A stretch of 38,386 nucleotides of DNA from Methanobacteriota archaeon (GTDB lineage Archaea; Thermoplasmatota; Thermoplasmata; RBG-16-68-12), in the NCBI GenBank assembly GCA_005878985.1, contig VBMA01000093.1, positions 1-38,386 on the forward strand. The letters run 5' to 3'. The notes below the pieces were generated by a model, which was not told the origin of the DNA, ran no database searches, and saw only the letters and a list, made by a program, of their open reading frames with translations. Made by a program: the position numbers and the translations under genes. Positions 1 to 9,247 of the stretch are shown here, in pieces. Position 1 is the first letter of the stretch, and the number at the start of each line of letters is the position of its first letter.

Positions 1-1303
1 CCTCTTTCGCCTCGGCGTCGAGCTTGACCTTGACCCACTTGTTTTCCCCGTAGAGTTCGTCGAGGACAAAGCGCCGGAGCGCGTCGACCGCCTCCTTGTG
101 GCCCCCGTACGTCTCGTCGAGGCTCTCCGCGGTCGGCAAGTCCTCGTTCAGGTAGATCCGAAGGATCTCCTCCGCGGCCTTGCGGTCCGGACGCGGGATC
201 TCGATGATCTCGTCGAACCGCCCCGGCCTCAAGAGGGCCGGGTCCACGAGGTCCGCGCGATTCGTCGCGCCGATCACGAAGACGTCGTGCAGCTCGACGA
301 GTCCGTCCATCTCGCTCAGGATCTGCGCGATGATGTTCTTGTGGACGCCGGACGTGTCCATCATGCCGCGGACCGTGAACAGCGCCTCGATCTCGTCGAA
401 GAAGACGATGCTCGGCTTCTTCTCGTGCGCCTGGCGGAAGATCTCCTTGATGATGCGCTCGCTCTCCCCGACCCACTTCGAGAGGACGTCCGCGATGCTG
501 ACGTTGAAGAACGTCATGTCGTTCTCCGTCGCGATCGCCTTCACGAGGAGCGTCTTGCCGCAACCCGGGGGACCGTAGAGCAGAATCCCGCGCGGCGCCT
601 GGAGGGAGATCTGCGCGAACAGCTTGGCCTCCTGGTACGGGAGCACGACGACGTCCTTGATCCGCTCGATCGCCTCCATGAGCCCGCCGATCTCGCCGTA
701 CGTCACGTTCGGCTTCTCGCCGAGGAGGAGGGACTTGACCTCGAGGTTCGGGAGGATGTCGAGGACTTCCATCGTCGGAGGCAGGACGCCGATCTGGAAT
801 CCGGGCTTGAGCTTCTTGAAGACGTTCTTGTCGCAATCGATCAGGCGCTTCTCCATGTCCCCTTCCACGGAGATCACGAGCTTGCCGTCCAGCATGTCGA
901 CGACCTTCGCGATCACGCCCTCGTTGCGCACCGCGCTGCCTTCCACGATCGCGTACGTCTGCGGGTGCACCCAGACATATTGGCCGACGCCGAGCTGCGA
1001 CTTGTCGACCAACCCGGTCGAGACCTTGAGCAGTTCCGTCGCGCGCGCGACGACGACCTGGTTGCCGTCGAGGTCGGGGCCTTCCTTGCGGACGACGTAG
1101 GCATAGAGGAGCGGCGGTTGCTTGATCTTGTTGAACTTGTCCTCGTACGCCTTCAGGCGGTACTCCCGTTCCTCGATCTCGTAGCGGAAGGAGTGGAGGT
1201 CGCGCTCGTACTGCCGACGGAGGCGATCCATCTTCTCCTCGAACTCGTCTCGGACTTCTTCCGCCGACTTCGACACCTTTCCGTCGCCCTCCTCACTCGC
1301 CAT
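1..1303 (-). CDS. Proteasome-associated AAA ATPase (ARC/Mpa-like or PAN-like), C-terminus beyond left edge
   Basis: Manual reverse-complement translation from ATG at 1303 (absent from ORF track because truncated): MASEEGDGKVSKSAEEVRDEFEEKMDRLRRQYERDLHSF... coiled coil, OB-like region, Walker A GPPGCGKT, Walker B IVFFDEIEALF, SRH ATNRADLVDPALLRPGRFD; then ILRIYLNEDLPTAESLDETYGGHKEAVDALRRFVLDELYGENKWVKVKL. Confidence 0.9.
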   Translation of the reverse strand, partial: MASEEGDGKVSKSAEEVRDEFEEKMDRLRRQYERDLHSFRYEIEEREYRLKAYEDKFNKIKQPPLLYAYVVRKEGPDLDGNQVVVARATELLKVSTGLVDKSQLGVGQYVWVHPQTYAIVEGSAVRNEGVIAKVVDMLDGKLVISVEGDMEKRLIDCDKNVFKKLKPGFQIGVLPPTMEVLDILPNLEVKSLLLGEKPNVTYGEIGGLMEAIERIKDVVVLPYQEAKLFAQISLQAPRGILLYGPPGCGKTLLVKAIATENDMTFFNVSIADVLSKWVGESERIIKEIFRQAHEKKPSIVFFDEIEALFTVRGMMDTSGVHKNIIAQILSEMDGLVELHDVFVIGATNRADLVDPALLRPGRFDEIIEIPRPDRKAAEEILRIYLNEDLPTAESLDETYGGHKEAVDALRRFVLDELYGENKWVKVKLDAEAKE

Positions 1304-1600
1304 TTTTGGATCACCGCGGGCTTGCGCACGCGAGACGTTCAGGACGCGACGGCATCCGCTCTGGGGACGCGAGTCTGTGGAACAAGATGCCGTCTCGTCC
1401 CATCCCTTGTTAGAAAGTGGCATCCGGAATTAAAGCTTTTGTTATCGGTACTGAAGACGGGACAATCCTGGGACGCGTGCGAAAATCGTCGCGTCCTCCG
1501 GAGGAACGCGATTGCGCGTCGCGATCCGCACCCCGTTTTGTTGTAGCGAACGGACGCACAGAAATTCAGGTCGCATTCGCGCATCGTGCGCCCGATGTCC

Positions 1601-4600
1601 TTACGTGTAGCCGCCCTGGATCAATTTCTTGATGTACGGGGTGAGGACCCGCGCGAGGCCCATGTCCCCGTCCCAATCTTCGATCTGGTCCCAGTGATGA
1701 TCTTCCATGTCCTTGATGCATCGTTCGATCTGGGTGGTCCAGCTCTGCGAACCGTCGCCTTCGATCCGAGCCGCGAGCACGAGCCACTTGCCGCGGCCGA
1801 TCAGGATGTGCATGTGGCCGACCGTCATCTCGTTCAGGTCGGCGTAGTCGTCCCCGCGGAGCGCGTCCTTGACGAACGCCTGCACCGCCGTGAGCATGCC
1901 GCTCAAGATATCCATGTCAACGTCGGGCCTCAGCCGTCGGGTCTCGTGCTTGATCAGCAGGCCGTCCTTGTGGTTGAGGAGAAACACGTCCTCGACGATC
2001 GCGTCGCTCGTCTTCGCGGCGGTCGTTGGCGGCGGGGCGGCGGGCTTGGACGCCTCGGCCCCGCGTCGACGCAGGATGAGGAACGCGGCGGCGGCGACTG
2101 CCGCGCCGACGAGGACGAGGATCCACCAGAATTGCGCCAAGAAGCCCGGGGCGGTCGAGAACTGGAAGGTCTTCGACGACACCATCGTGTTCCCGGCGAG
2201 ATCGCGTGCGGTCGGATCGATCACGACGAAGTAGGTCGCCCCGGAATCGAGGTCGCGCGCCGGGACGAACGTCATGACGCGGGAATCCGAACTCCACACG
2301 GATGCGCCGTCGATGGCGGGCGTGATCGAGAACGCGGCCTCGACGGAGGTCCGGTTCATGGGCTCGTTGAACGTCACGACCACCCAAGGCGTCAGGTTCG
2401 TGTTCGACCCGACAGGCCGGGAATCCGTCACGAACGGCTTCGTGACATCGACGACGGTCCATGTGTCGTTCGTCGCGGGAGGCGTCTCAACGTTCCCCGC
2501 GCGATCCCGCGCGATCGAGCGGAAGGCGTAGACGTGGGGGTCTTGCCCAACGAACGTCGCGCCGGTCGCCGTGGTGTACGTATATCCTACGAGATCGGTC
2601 CACGGATTCGCTCCATCTTTCCACTGAATGAGATAGGCCGCGATGTCCGTCGTACCGACGACGGGGCCCCATGCGATCGCAAATTGGAGGGTGTTTTCGT
2701 ATCTCGGTAACGTCGTCACCGCGGACTCGGGTGGCGTGACGTCCACGATCGTCCACGACTCGTTTCCGGACACCGCTTCCGTGTTCCCTGCGCGGTCTGT
2801 GGCGACCGAGCGGAACTGGTACGTGTGGCCATCCTGGCCGGTGAACGTCCCCGAGGTCGTCGCGGCCGTCGCGACGAGCCAGTCCGTCCAGCCGGCCCCG
2901 TTGTCATTCCGTTGAATGTGGTAGGTCGCGACGTCCGTCGTCCCCTCCGTCGGTCCCCATTGGACGATGAAGGAGAGGGATGTCTCGTATGTCGGCAGGG
3001 CCAACGTGCGGGACGTCGGAGCGGTCGTATCGACCCTCGTCCAGGTGTCGTTCGCGGCCGGGGGGACCTCACGGTTGCCCGCGTGGTCCGTGGCGATCGA
3101 CCGGAAGGCATAGATCCCTTGCCCCGAGGCCGTGAACGTCCCGGACGTCGCGGTCGTGCCGACGAGCCAGTCCGTCCAACCGGCGGCTCCGGCATTGTAT
3201 TGGATCGTGTACGATGCGATGTCCGTCACGCCTACGTCCGGTCCCCACGACACCAGGAACGCGCTCCGGTTTTCGTATTGGCCCAACGTATTCACATGGG
3301 AGCCTGGCCCGACTGTGTCGACCATCGTCCACGTATCGTTGGCAGACGGTTGGGATTCCTGGTTCCCCGAGGCATCCTCCGCCGTCGTGGCGAACTCGTA
3401 TACCCCGTCGGCCGACGCCGTGAACGAGAGGAAGCCGAAGTTCCCGCCGGGTTGGACGGAGTACTGGATCCAGATCGCGCTTCCGGCCGTCCGGTACCAC
3501 AGGGTGACGTTGACTACCCCGGTCCCGTTCCCGTCCGAAGCGCCGTACGAGATCCAGAAGGTGAGCGTGTTCTCATACGTTGGCAAGGGGCTGGCCGCGG
3601 ACGTCGGGGCGTCCTTGTCGACCATTACGAACGATTCCGTGTGGCTGGTCCCCATGTCGACGGACCGCGGGTCGTTGGTGAAAGCGTAAGGCGGGTACGT
3701 CACGCTGACCTGGGTCACGTTATCGGTCGGGATCGGAGAGTTCACGTAGATGCGGTCCGTGACGAGGATCCAGGATTGGATGCCGGAGGGGGCCGTGCGA
3801 TCCCAGATCGTCGTGCTTCCGTCCGAGACCTTGATGCGTGCCCCGCCGACCGGCATGAAACCGTTCGGCCAGAGCGCGTCGACCTCAAGGAAGTTCCGGA
3901 CCGTCAGATTCCCCGCGGCCATCACCGCGAGCTTCGTGAACGGACTGTTCACCGCTATCGCTTGCGTGTAGTTGTCCACGAAGAACTCGTAGCTCCCGAT
4001 GGACGACAGCGTCGCGTTTTCGGCCGTGAAGTGCATCTTAAACGTCTTGTTGCCGACGAGGTAGTATCCGTCCGCATAGGACGTCTGAATCGGGGGACCG
4101 GTGCCCGCTCCGCCTTTCGTCACGCTCGAAATCGTATCCCCCGCGGAGAGGCCGTTCAAGACGAGCCCCGAGATAACGCCGTATGCATCTCCGCCGCGGC
4201 CACCGTTCGTCCCGACGACGGAGTCCCCACCTCGGCCGCCTTGCATCGTGGTCACCCCGTTCGATGAGAAGTCCGGAGACGTGTATACCGCAGCGATTCC
4301 CGCCGCCGTGCCCCCGTTGCCTCCGAATCGCGTGCCGATGCCTCCGGCCCCGGCGGTGATCGTATCGAGTTGGTTGAAACTGGCCTGGGTCTTGTTGAAC
4401 GCACCGTCGTTGTTTCCGAAGAAGATGAGTCCGGTCGCGTTGCCGCCGTATCCGCCGCGCACGCTGCGGCCTCCATCGCCTGCAACGAGAGTCGCCAACG
4501 TGTTGGCATGGACCGTCGCCGGGCCTGCGACGTAGAAGACCGCGACCCCGTTCGCCGCGCCGCCGGTCCCACCGTTCCCGGAGCCTCCACCCGCGACCGC

Positions 4601-5911
4601 CCCGTTTCCGCCGATGCCGCCCCGGATGTTCTGGAGAGAGTTACCACTCGTATCGACGTTTCTCGCACTGATCAGGAACACCGCGTCTGCGTCGCCGCCC
4701 GTTCCGCCGTTCCCGTTCGTCGTCCCACCGTTTCCACCGAGTCCCCCGCCGCCGCCGGTTACGCCGCCGGCCGTGTTCGTGAATAACTGGCTGATTCCGA
4801 CTGAATTCGCCACTTCGATGGCAACGGCCGTGCCCGCGTCTCCGCCTCGGCCACCGGCCGTCGTCGTGGCGCTCCCGCCGCCCGATCCCCCGTTTCCGCC
4901 GGTCATGGTCGTGACCATGTTCCACTGGATCATCGGGCTCGTCGTGCCGACGACGACGATGCCCGCGGCGGAACCCCCGTTGCCGCCCCGACCTCCCGTG
5001 CCTCCGGTGTTTGCCTGACCGTCGCCCCCCCGTCCTCCACTCACGCTGTCGACGGCGTTGCTCGTGATCGAAGCAGACGGTGCCCCAGACACGTAGATGC
5101 CGGCGCCGATCGAGCCGTCACGACCCGGGGCCCCCGGACCAATCCCGGCGGCTCCTGCGGAGCCGCGGATTCCCTGAACCGTGTTTCCGTCAATCGATGC
5201 GGTCGCCCCGCCCGTTAGGAGGATTCCCATCGCGAACCCGCTGCTCACGTTCGTGATCGCGTTGCCCGAGATCGTCGGGAAACCGGGCTGCTCGATCTGG
5301 ATTCCGACCGCGGTGTTGTTGATTGCGTTGCCGGAAATCTGGACGCTGGATGCGTTCGCGTACACGCCCACGCTCGTCGCGCGGATGATCGTGTTGCTAG
5401 ACACATAGCTCGATGACCGAAGGAACACGAATCCGGCTCCCGCTTGGATGACCTTGTTGCTGATGATGTCCGGAGAGCTGTCCGTCGCCGAGATCGCCCG
5501 GTCGACGCGATCGAACGTCGACCAGGAAACGGAGCCGGATGAGCTGGCGTTGAATTGAATGCCGCCCCACGGGGTCAGGGATGACGTGTTCGCGGCGAAG
5601 GTGATCGGTTTCGCCGGGGTCCCGTCGGCTTTCAGCTGCCCGTCGACGAAGAGGTGGACGCCCGGATCGAACTTCACCGTCGTCCCGGGCATGATCGTCA
5701 GGGTCCGAGGAGCTCTGATCGTGACGGCACCCGTCGCGATGTAGACCGTGTCGGCCACACCCCACGTCACGTCCGTCGTGTACACACCTCGGACGTACGT
5801 GGTGGCGCTCACGGTCGGGGCGCTGACGAGGAGAACTGCCCCAATCGACCCGAGGAGCGCGAGGGCCACCGCCACACTTCTCATCGAGAACCGCGAAGGG
5901 GGGGTGCGCAT
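1601..5911 (-). CDS. Large surface protein: signal peptide, parallel beta-helix with glycine-rich inserts, four Fn3-like repeats, Big_5/Ig-like domain, single TM, C-terminal cytoplasmic domain (longin/roadblock-like?)
   Basis: 1436-aa ORF; N-term MRSVAVALALLGSIGAVLLVSAPTVSA; repeated SGNxI..N beta-helix rungs; GGRGGDGG-type inserts; repeated DTTAPTS..LPTYE..L.F.V.WGP...TDIA.Y.IQ..; FWWILVLVGAAVAAAAFLILRRRG TM; tail EDVFLLNHKDGLLIKHETRRLRPDVDMDILSGMLTAVQAFVKDAL. Confidence 0.9.
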   Translation of the reverse strand: MRTPPSRFSMRSVAVALALLGSIGAVLLVSAPTVSATTYVRGVYTTDVTWGVADTVYIATGAVTIRAPRTLTIMPGTTVKFDPGVHLFVDGQLKADGTPAKPITFAANTSSLTPWGGIQFNASSSGSVSWSTFDRVDRAISATDSSPDIISNKVIQAGAGFVFLRSSSYVSSNTIIRATSVGVYANASSVQISGNAINNTAVGIQIEQPGFPTISGNAITNVSSGFAMGILLTGGATASIDGNTVQGIRGSAGAAGIGPGAPGRDGSIGAGIYVSGAPSASITSNAVDSVSGGRGGDGQANTGGTGGRGGNGGSAAGIVVVGTTSPMIQWNMVTTMTGGNGGSGGGSATTTAGGRGGDAGTAVAIEVANSVGISQLFTNTAGGVTGGGGGLGGNGGTTNGNGGTGGDADAVFLISARNVDTSGNSLQNIRGGIGGNGAVAGGGSGNGGTGGAANGVAVFYVAGPATVHANTLATLVAGDGGRSVRGGYGGNATGLIFFGNNDGAFNKTQASFNQLDTITAGAGGIGTRFGGNGGTAAGIAAVYTSPDFSSNGVTTMQGGRGGDSVVGTNGGRGGDAYGVISGLVLNGLSAGDTISSVTKGGAGTGPPIQTSYADGYYLVGNKTFKMHFTAENATLSSIGSYEFFVDNYTQAIAVNSPFTKLAVMAAGNLTVRNFLEVDALWPNGFMPVGGARIKVSDGSTTIWDRTAPSGIQSWILVTDRIYVNSPIPTDNVTQVSVTYPPYAFTNDPRSVDMGTSHTESFVMVDKDAPTSAASPLPTYENTLTFWISYGASDGNGTGVVNVTLWYRTAGSAIWIQYSVQPGGNFGFLSFTASADGVYEFATTAEDASGNQESQPSANDTWTMVDTVGPGSHVNTLGQYENRSAFLVSWGPDVGVTDIASYTIQYNAGAAGWTDWLVGTTATSGTFTASGQGIYAFRSIATDHAGNREVPPAANDTWTRVDTTAPTSRTLALPTYETSLSFIVQWGPTEGTTDVATYHIQRNDNGAGWTDWLVATAATTSGTFTGQDGHTYQFRSVATDRAGNTEAVSGNESWTIVDVTPPESAVTTLPRYENTLQFAIAWGPVVGTTDIAAYLIQWKDGANPWTDLVGYTYTTATGATFVGQDPHVYAFRSIARDRAGNVETPPATNDTWTVVDVTKPFVTDSRPVGSNTNLTPWVVVTFNEPMNRTSVEAAFSITPAIDGASVWSSDSRVMTFVPARDLDSGATYFVVIDPTARDLAGNTMVSSKTFQFSTAPGFLAQFWWILVLVGAAVAAAAFLILRRRGAEASKPAAPPPTTAAKTSDAIVEDVFLLNHKDGLLIKHETRRLRPDVDMDILSGMLTAVQAFVKDALRGDDYADLNEMTVGHMHILIGRGKWLVLAARIEGDGSQSWTTQIERCIKDMEDHHWDQIEDWDGDMGLARVLTPYIKKLIQGGYT

Positions 5912-5975
5912 GCGGGGCGGCGTCTCCCGGGCGAGGGCATTCCCCGGCCCAGTGCCGTCCCGTTCTCCGGTTCCG

Positions 5976-6001
5976 TATATTACTCAAATGGCGCCGTTAT
6001 C
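5976..6001 (-). promoter_or_regulatory. Putative promoter: GATAAC-N13-TAATATA (minus strand)
   Basis: Reverse complement of GTTATC 5996-6001 and TATATTA 5976-5982; upstream of the minus-strand start at 5911. Confidence 0.55.
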
Positions 6002-6091
6002 CCGCGTGATACCGACTTCGCAACCGGATAACGGCCGTCGCACCTTGACGATGCGAGAACCTTCAAGCCGCGCCGAGGGTTTGGCCGCCCG

Positions 6092-8212
6092 ATGTCCCGC
6101 TCGGGACTCGATGCGATCTTCTCGCCGTCATCCATCGCGATCGTCGGCGCGTCCCGTCACCGCGGGAAAATCGGATACGAAATCCTTCACAATCTCATTT
6201 TGAACGAGTTCCAGGGGACCGTCTATCCGGTGAATCCGAAGGCGACGAGCGTCCACGGGATCCGGGCGTACCCGAACGTCCTCGAAATCCCTGGCCCGGT
6301 GGACCTTGCGGTGATCACCGTACCCGCCGAGGTCGCCCTCCAATCCGTCGAAGATTGCGGGAAGAAGGGCGTGAAAGGCCTCATCGTAATCACGGCGGGC
6401 TTCCGAGAGATCGGTGACGTGGGAACGGACCGAGAGGCGCGGCTCCTCGCGGTTTGCGCGCAGTACGACATGACGATGATCGGCCCGAACTGCATGGGCG
6501 TGATCAACACCCATCCGGACATCCGCATGGACGCGACGTTCGCGCCGACGCCGCCGTTGCCCGGCGGAATCTCGCTCGCCACGCAGAGCGGCGCCCTCGG
6601 GATCGCCATCCTGGACCATGCGAAATCGCTGGGCGTCGGTTTCGCGAAATTCTGCTCCTTGGGGAACAAGGCGCAAGTGAGCCTGAACGATCTCCTTCAG
6701 GTGTGGCACGAGGACCCGGACACGAAGCTGATCCTCGCGTACATCGAGAACTTCGGCAACCCGCAGAATTTCGTCCGGATCGCGCGCGAGACCACGAAAG
6801 ACAAACCCGTGATCGCGGTGAAGTCGGGCCGATCGGAGGCCGGAAGCCGCGCGGCGGTATCGCACACCGGTTCCCTGGGGGGCTCGGACCTCGCCGCGGA
6901 GGCCGTGTTCTCACAGACCGGCGTGCTACGGGCGAACTCGATCGAGGAGCTGTTCGACCTGGCGATGGCGTTCGCCTTGCAGCCCGTCCCTCGCGGGGAC
7001 CGCGTTGCAGTCGTCTCGGATGCGGGCGGCCCGGCGATCATGTGCGTCGATGAGCTGGTCGCCCAAGGGCTCCGGCTCGCGGAACTGTCGCCGGCGACTC
7101 GGGCGGAGATGAAGAAGTGGGCTCCCCCGGAGGCGTCGCTCCAGAACCCGATCGACCTGACCCCGCAAGGGAGCCTTGACGATTACCGCCGTGCGATGGA
7201 CGCCGTCCTCGCGGATGGATCCGTCGACGCCGCGATCGCAATCTACGTGCCGCCTGTCCGAGTCGACGAGGTGGAGGTCGCCCGCGCGATCTGGGAGATC
7301 ACCCGAAAACATTCGAAGCCGGTCCTGTGCAACTTCCTCGGACGCGCCCAGGATAGTGCGGGCTTCGTCGAGCTCGTCACGCATGGCGTGCCCTCGTACT
7401 CGTATCCGGAGAGCGCCGCGCGGGCGCTCGCCGCGATGCATCGGTATGCCCGATACCGGGACCGGGACGAAGGAGACCTTCGCACGTTCCCGGTCGATCG
7501 CGGCATTGCCGAATCCGTCTTGACCCGGAGCCGGGCGGAGAATCGAACGTTGTTGCGCGCCGAGGAGGCGAACCGCCTCCTGGAAGCGTACGGGATTCGC
7601 ACCGCGAAGACTCGGTTGGCACCCACCGTGGAGGATCTGCCGGCCACCGCAGCAGAAATCGGATATCCGGTCGTCGTGAAGGCGGTCGGCCCCGCTCTTG
7701 TGCACAAGTCCGAACTGCAAGCCGTCCTGCTCGATGTCCGCGGGAAGGAGGACCTAGTCGAAGGGGCGTCACGCATGGCCCGTCGCCTCCGGGACCGAGG
7801 CGTCGCCATCGAGGGATTCCTGGTCCAGGAGTTCGTGACCGGCGGCACCGAGGTCATCCTGGGCATGACCCGAGACAAGGTCTACGGGCCGTGCCTTGTC
7901 TTCGGGCTCGGCGGCATCTACGTCGAGTACCTGAAGGACGTTGCGTTCGGACTGCCGCCGTTGACGGATCGCGACGCGATGCGGATGATCGAATCAATCC
8001 GGACCTTCCCGCTGTTGCAAGGCGTGCGGGGCGAACCTCCGCGAGACGTGAAGGCATTGCAGGATGCCCTCCTGCGACTCGCCCAGCTCGTGTCGGATTC
8101 AGACCGGATCCAGGAGATCGACCTCAATCCCGTAATCGTCCTCCCGGAGGGGAAGGGTTATCGGGCCGTCGACGCCCGGATCGTGCTCGCGCCGGCCCCG
8201 CCTCGGGTCTAG
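6092..8212 (+). CDS. Acyl-CoA/acetate--CoA ligase (ADP-forming), fused alpha-beta subunits
   Basis: 706 aa; N-terminal CoA-binding (FSPSSIAIVGASRHRGKIGYEILHNL), active-site His context AVSHTGSLGGSD, C-terminal ATP-grasp (YPVVVKAVGPALVHKSE...GVAIEGFLVQEFVTGGTEVILGMTRD). Confidence 0.93.
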   Translation: MSRSGLDAIFSPSSIAIVGASRHRGKIGYEILHNLILNEFQGTVYPVNPKATSVHGIRAYPNVLEIPGPVDLAVITVPAEVALQSVEDCGKKGVKGLIVITAGFREIGDVGTDREARLLAVCAQYDMTMIGPNCMGVINTHPDIRMDATFAPTPPLPGGISLATQSGALGIAILDHAKSLGVGFAKFCSLGNKAQVSLNDLLQVWHEDPDTKLILAYIENFGNPQNFVRIARETTKDKPVIAVKSGRSEAGSRAAVSHTGSLGGSDLAAEAVFSQTGVLRANSIEELFDLAMAFALQPVPRGDRVAVVSDAGGPAIMCVDELVAQGLRLAELSPATRAEMKKWAPPEASLQNPIDLTPQGSLDDYRRAMDAVLADGSVDAAIAIYVPPVRVDEVEVARAIWEITRKHSKPVLCNFLGRAQDSAGFVELVTHGVPSYSYPESAARALAAMHRYARYRDRDEGDLRTFPVDRGIAESVLTRSRAENRTLLRAEEANRLLEAYGIRTAKTRLAPTVEDLPATAAEIGYPVVVKAVGPALVHKSELQAVLLDVRGKEDLVEGASRMARRLRDRGVAIEGFLVQEFVTGGTEVILGMTRDKVYGPCLVFGLGGIYVEYLKDVAFGLPPLTDRDAMRMIESIRTFPLLQGVRGEPPRDVKALQDALLRLAQLVSDSDRIQEIDLNPVIVLPEGKGYRAVDARIVLAPAPPRV

Positions 8213-8610
8213 TCGCCGGGAACCGGGCCGCTCAACTCGATCCAAATCCCATCCGGATCTTCGACGTATGCGAGCATGCTCCCTCCTTCGGCGAAGGGAG
8301 GATGGCCGCTTCGCGCCCCTTTCGCGATCAGTTCGCCGTAGGCCCGCTCGACATCCGCGCACGCGAACGCGATGTGATCCAGCTCGTCCCCGTTGCGATA
8401 CGGGCCGGTGAAGAACTTCGAGCCGTCTGGATACCAGTTCAACTCGAGCATCTGCTTGGACCCGGCACTGCGGAGCTCCGCCCATTCGCCGTCCGTCTCC
8501 GGAACCCGCTGACGGCGCACGACGCGCATCCCCAGGACATCCCGATAGAAGGAAATCGAACGCTCCAAGTTCCGAACCTGAATCCCGACGTAGGCGAGTG
8601 TGTAGCGCAT
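8209..8610 (-). CDS. VOC-family (glyoxalase/bleomycin resistance-like) protein
   Basis: 133 aa; YVGIQVRNLERSISFYRDVLGMRVVRR...NGDELDHIAFACADVERAYGELIAKGA...YVEDPDGIWIELSGP. Confidence 0.88.
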   Translation of the reverse strand: MRYTLAYVGIQVRNLERSISFYRDVLGMRVVRRQRVPETDGEWAELRSAGSKQMLELNWYPDGSKFFTGPYRNGDELDHIAFACADVERAYGELIAKGARSGHPPFAEGGSMLAYVEDPDGIWIELSGPVPGD

Positions 8611-8713
8611 CGAACCAATCCGGGAGTGAAGGGCCGCCCATAAGCGATTTGCCGCCGGACGACGGCGCGTAACCCTTGTAGCCTCGCCCGCCTATGTCGG
8701 TCCGGAGGGGGAC

Positions 8714-9088
8714 ATGATCCAAATTGACGTGGAGGTCCCGGACCGGCCGGGAGAGCTCGCGAAGCTCGCGGCGATCCTGGGAGATGCGGGCATCAACATC
8801 GACGCGATCGGCGCCGAGTCTGCGGGCGGGCGATCGTACGTGAGCCTGATCGTCAACCAGCCGATGCAGGCCCGGGAGGCGATGATGAAGAGCGGATACG
8901 CTTGCTCGACGCGGACCGTCCTCGTCGTCCGCCTAGACGACAAGCCGGGCGCACTGGCCGCCCTCGCCCGGAAGCTGGGCGATGCCGGCGTCGATGTCGT
9001 CAGCGCGATCCACCTCGGCACCGTGGGCGGCCATGCCCAGGTCGCGCTCGGTGTCGACAACTTGGAACGGGCTCGGTCTCTCGTGTGA
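8714..9088 (+). CDS. Tandem ACT-domain protein
   Basis: 124 aa; two ACT motifs: VEVPDRPGELAKLAAILGDAGINIDAIG and VVRLDDKPGALAALARKLGDAGVDVVSAI. Confidence 0.87.
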   Translation: MIQIDVEVPDRPGELAKLAAILGDAGINIDAIGAESAGGRSYVSLIVNQPMQAREAMMKSGYACSTRTVLVVRLDDKPGALAALARKLGDAGVDVVSAIHLGTVGGHAQVALGVDNLERARSLV

Positions 9089-9150
9089 GCCCTCGACGGA
9101 CCGAGGACGACGCGCTTCCCGCGAGGCCTTCACCGCCCCTTCTCACAACC

Positions 9151-9176
9151 GATAACCAAAGCCCGTTTCTTAAATA
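9151..9176 (+). promoter_or_regulatory. Putative promoter: GATAAC-N13-TTAAATA
   Basis: GATAAC 9151-9156, TTAAATA 9170-9176, 72 bp upstream of ATG 9248. Confidence 0.6.
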
Positions 9177-9247
9177 AGGAGCGGGCCGCTCGATTTCTCC
9201 GTACTCGAACCGCGAGGAGATGCCCTCGCGACCTAGGCGGCCAGCGT

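Noticed and set aside
1441-1446. GTTATC (GATAAC on minus) upstream of the AAA ATPase
   Set aside because: An AT-rich stretch (TTTAATT) is nearby but the spacing differs, so not counted as a member of the regulon.
98-1546. 482-aa plus-strand ORF opposite the AAA ATPase
   Set aside because: Arg/Asp/Val-rich shadow translation of the high-GC minus-strand ATPase; no domain-like motifs.
2825-4267. 480-aa plus-strand ORF (and 1586..2710) antisense to the 1436-aa surface protein
   Set aside because: Arg/Pro-rich composition and mirrors of the Fn3-like repeats; typical high-GC antisense ORF.
6028-6033. Another GATAAC on the plus strand upstream of the acyl-CoA synthetase gene
   Set aside because: No TATA-like sequence 13 bp downstream (TGACGAT), so it does not match the three-gene promoter pattern.
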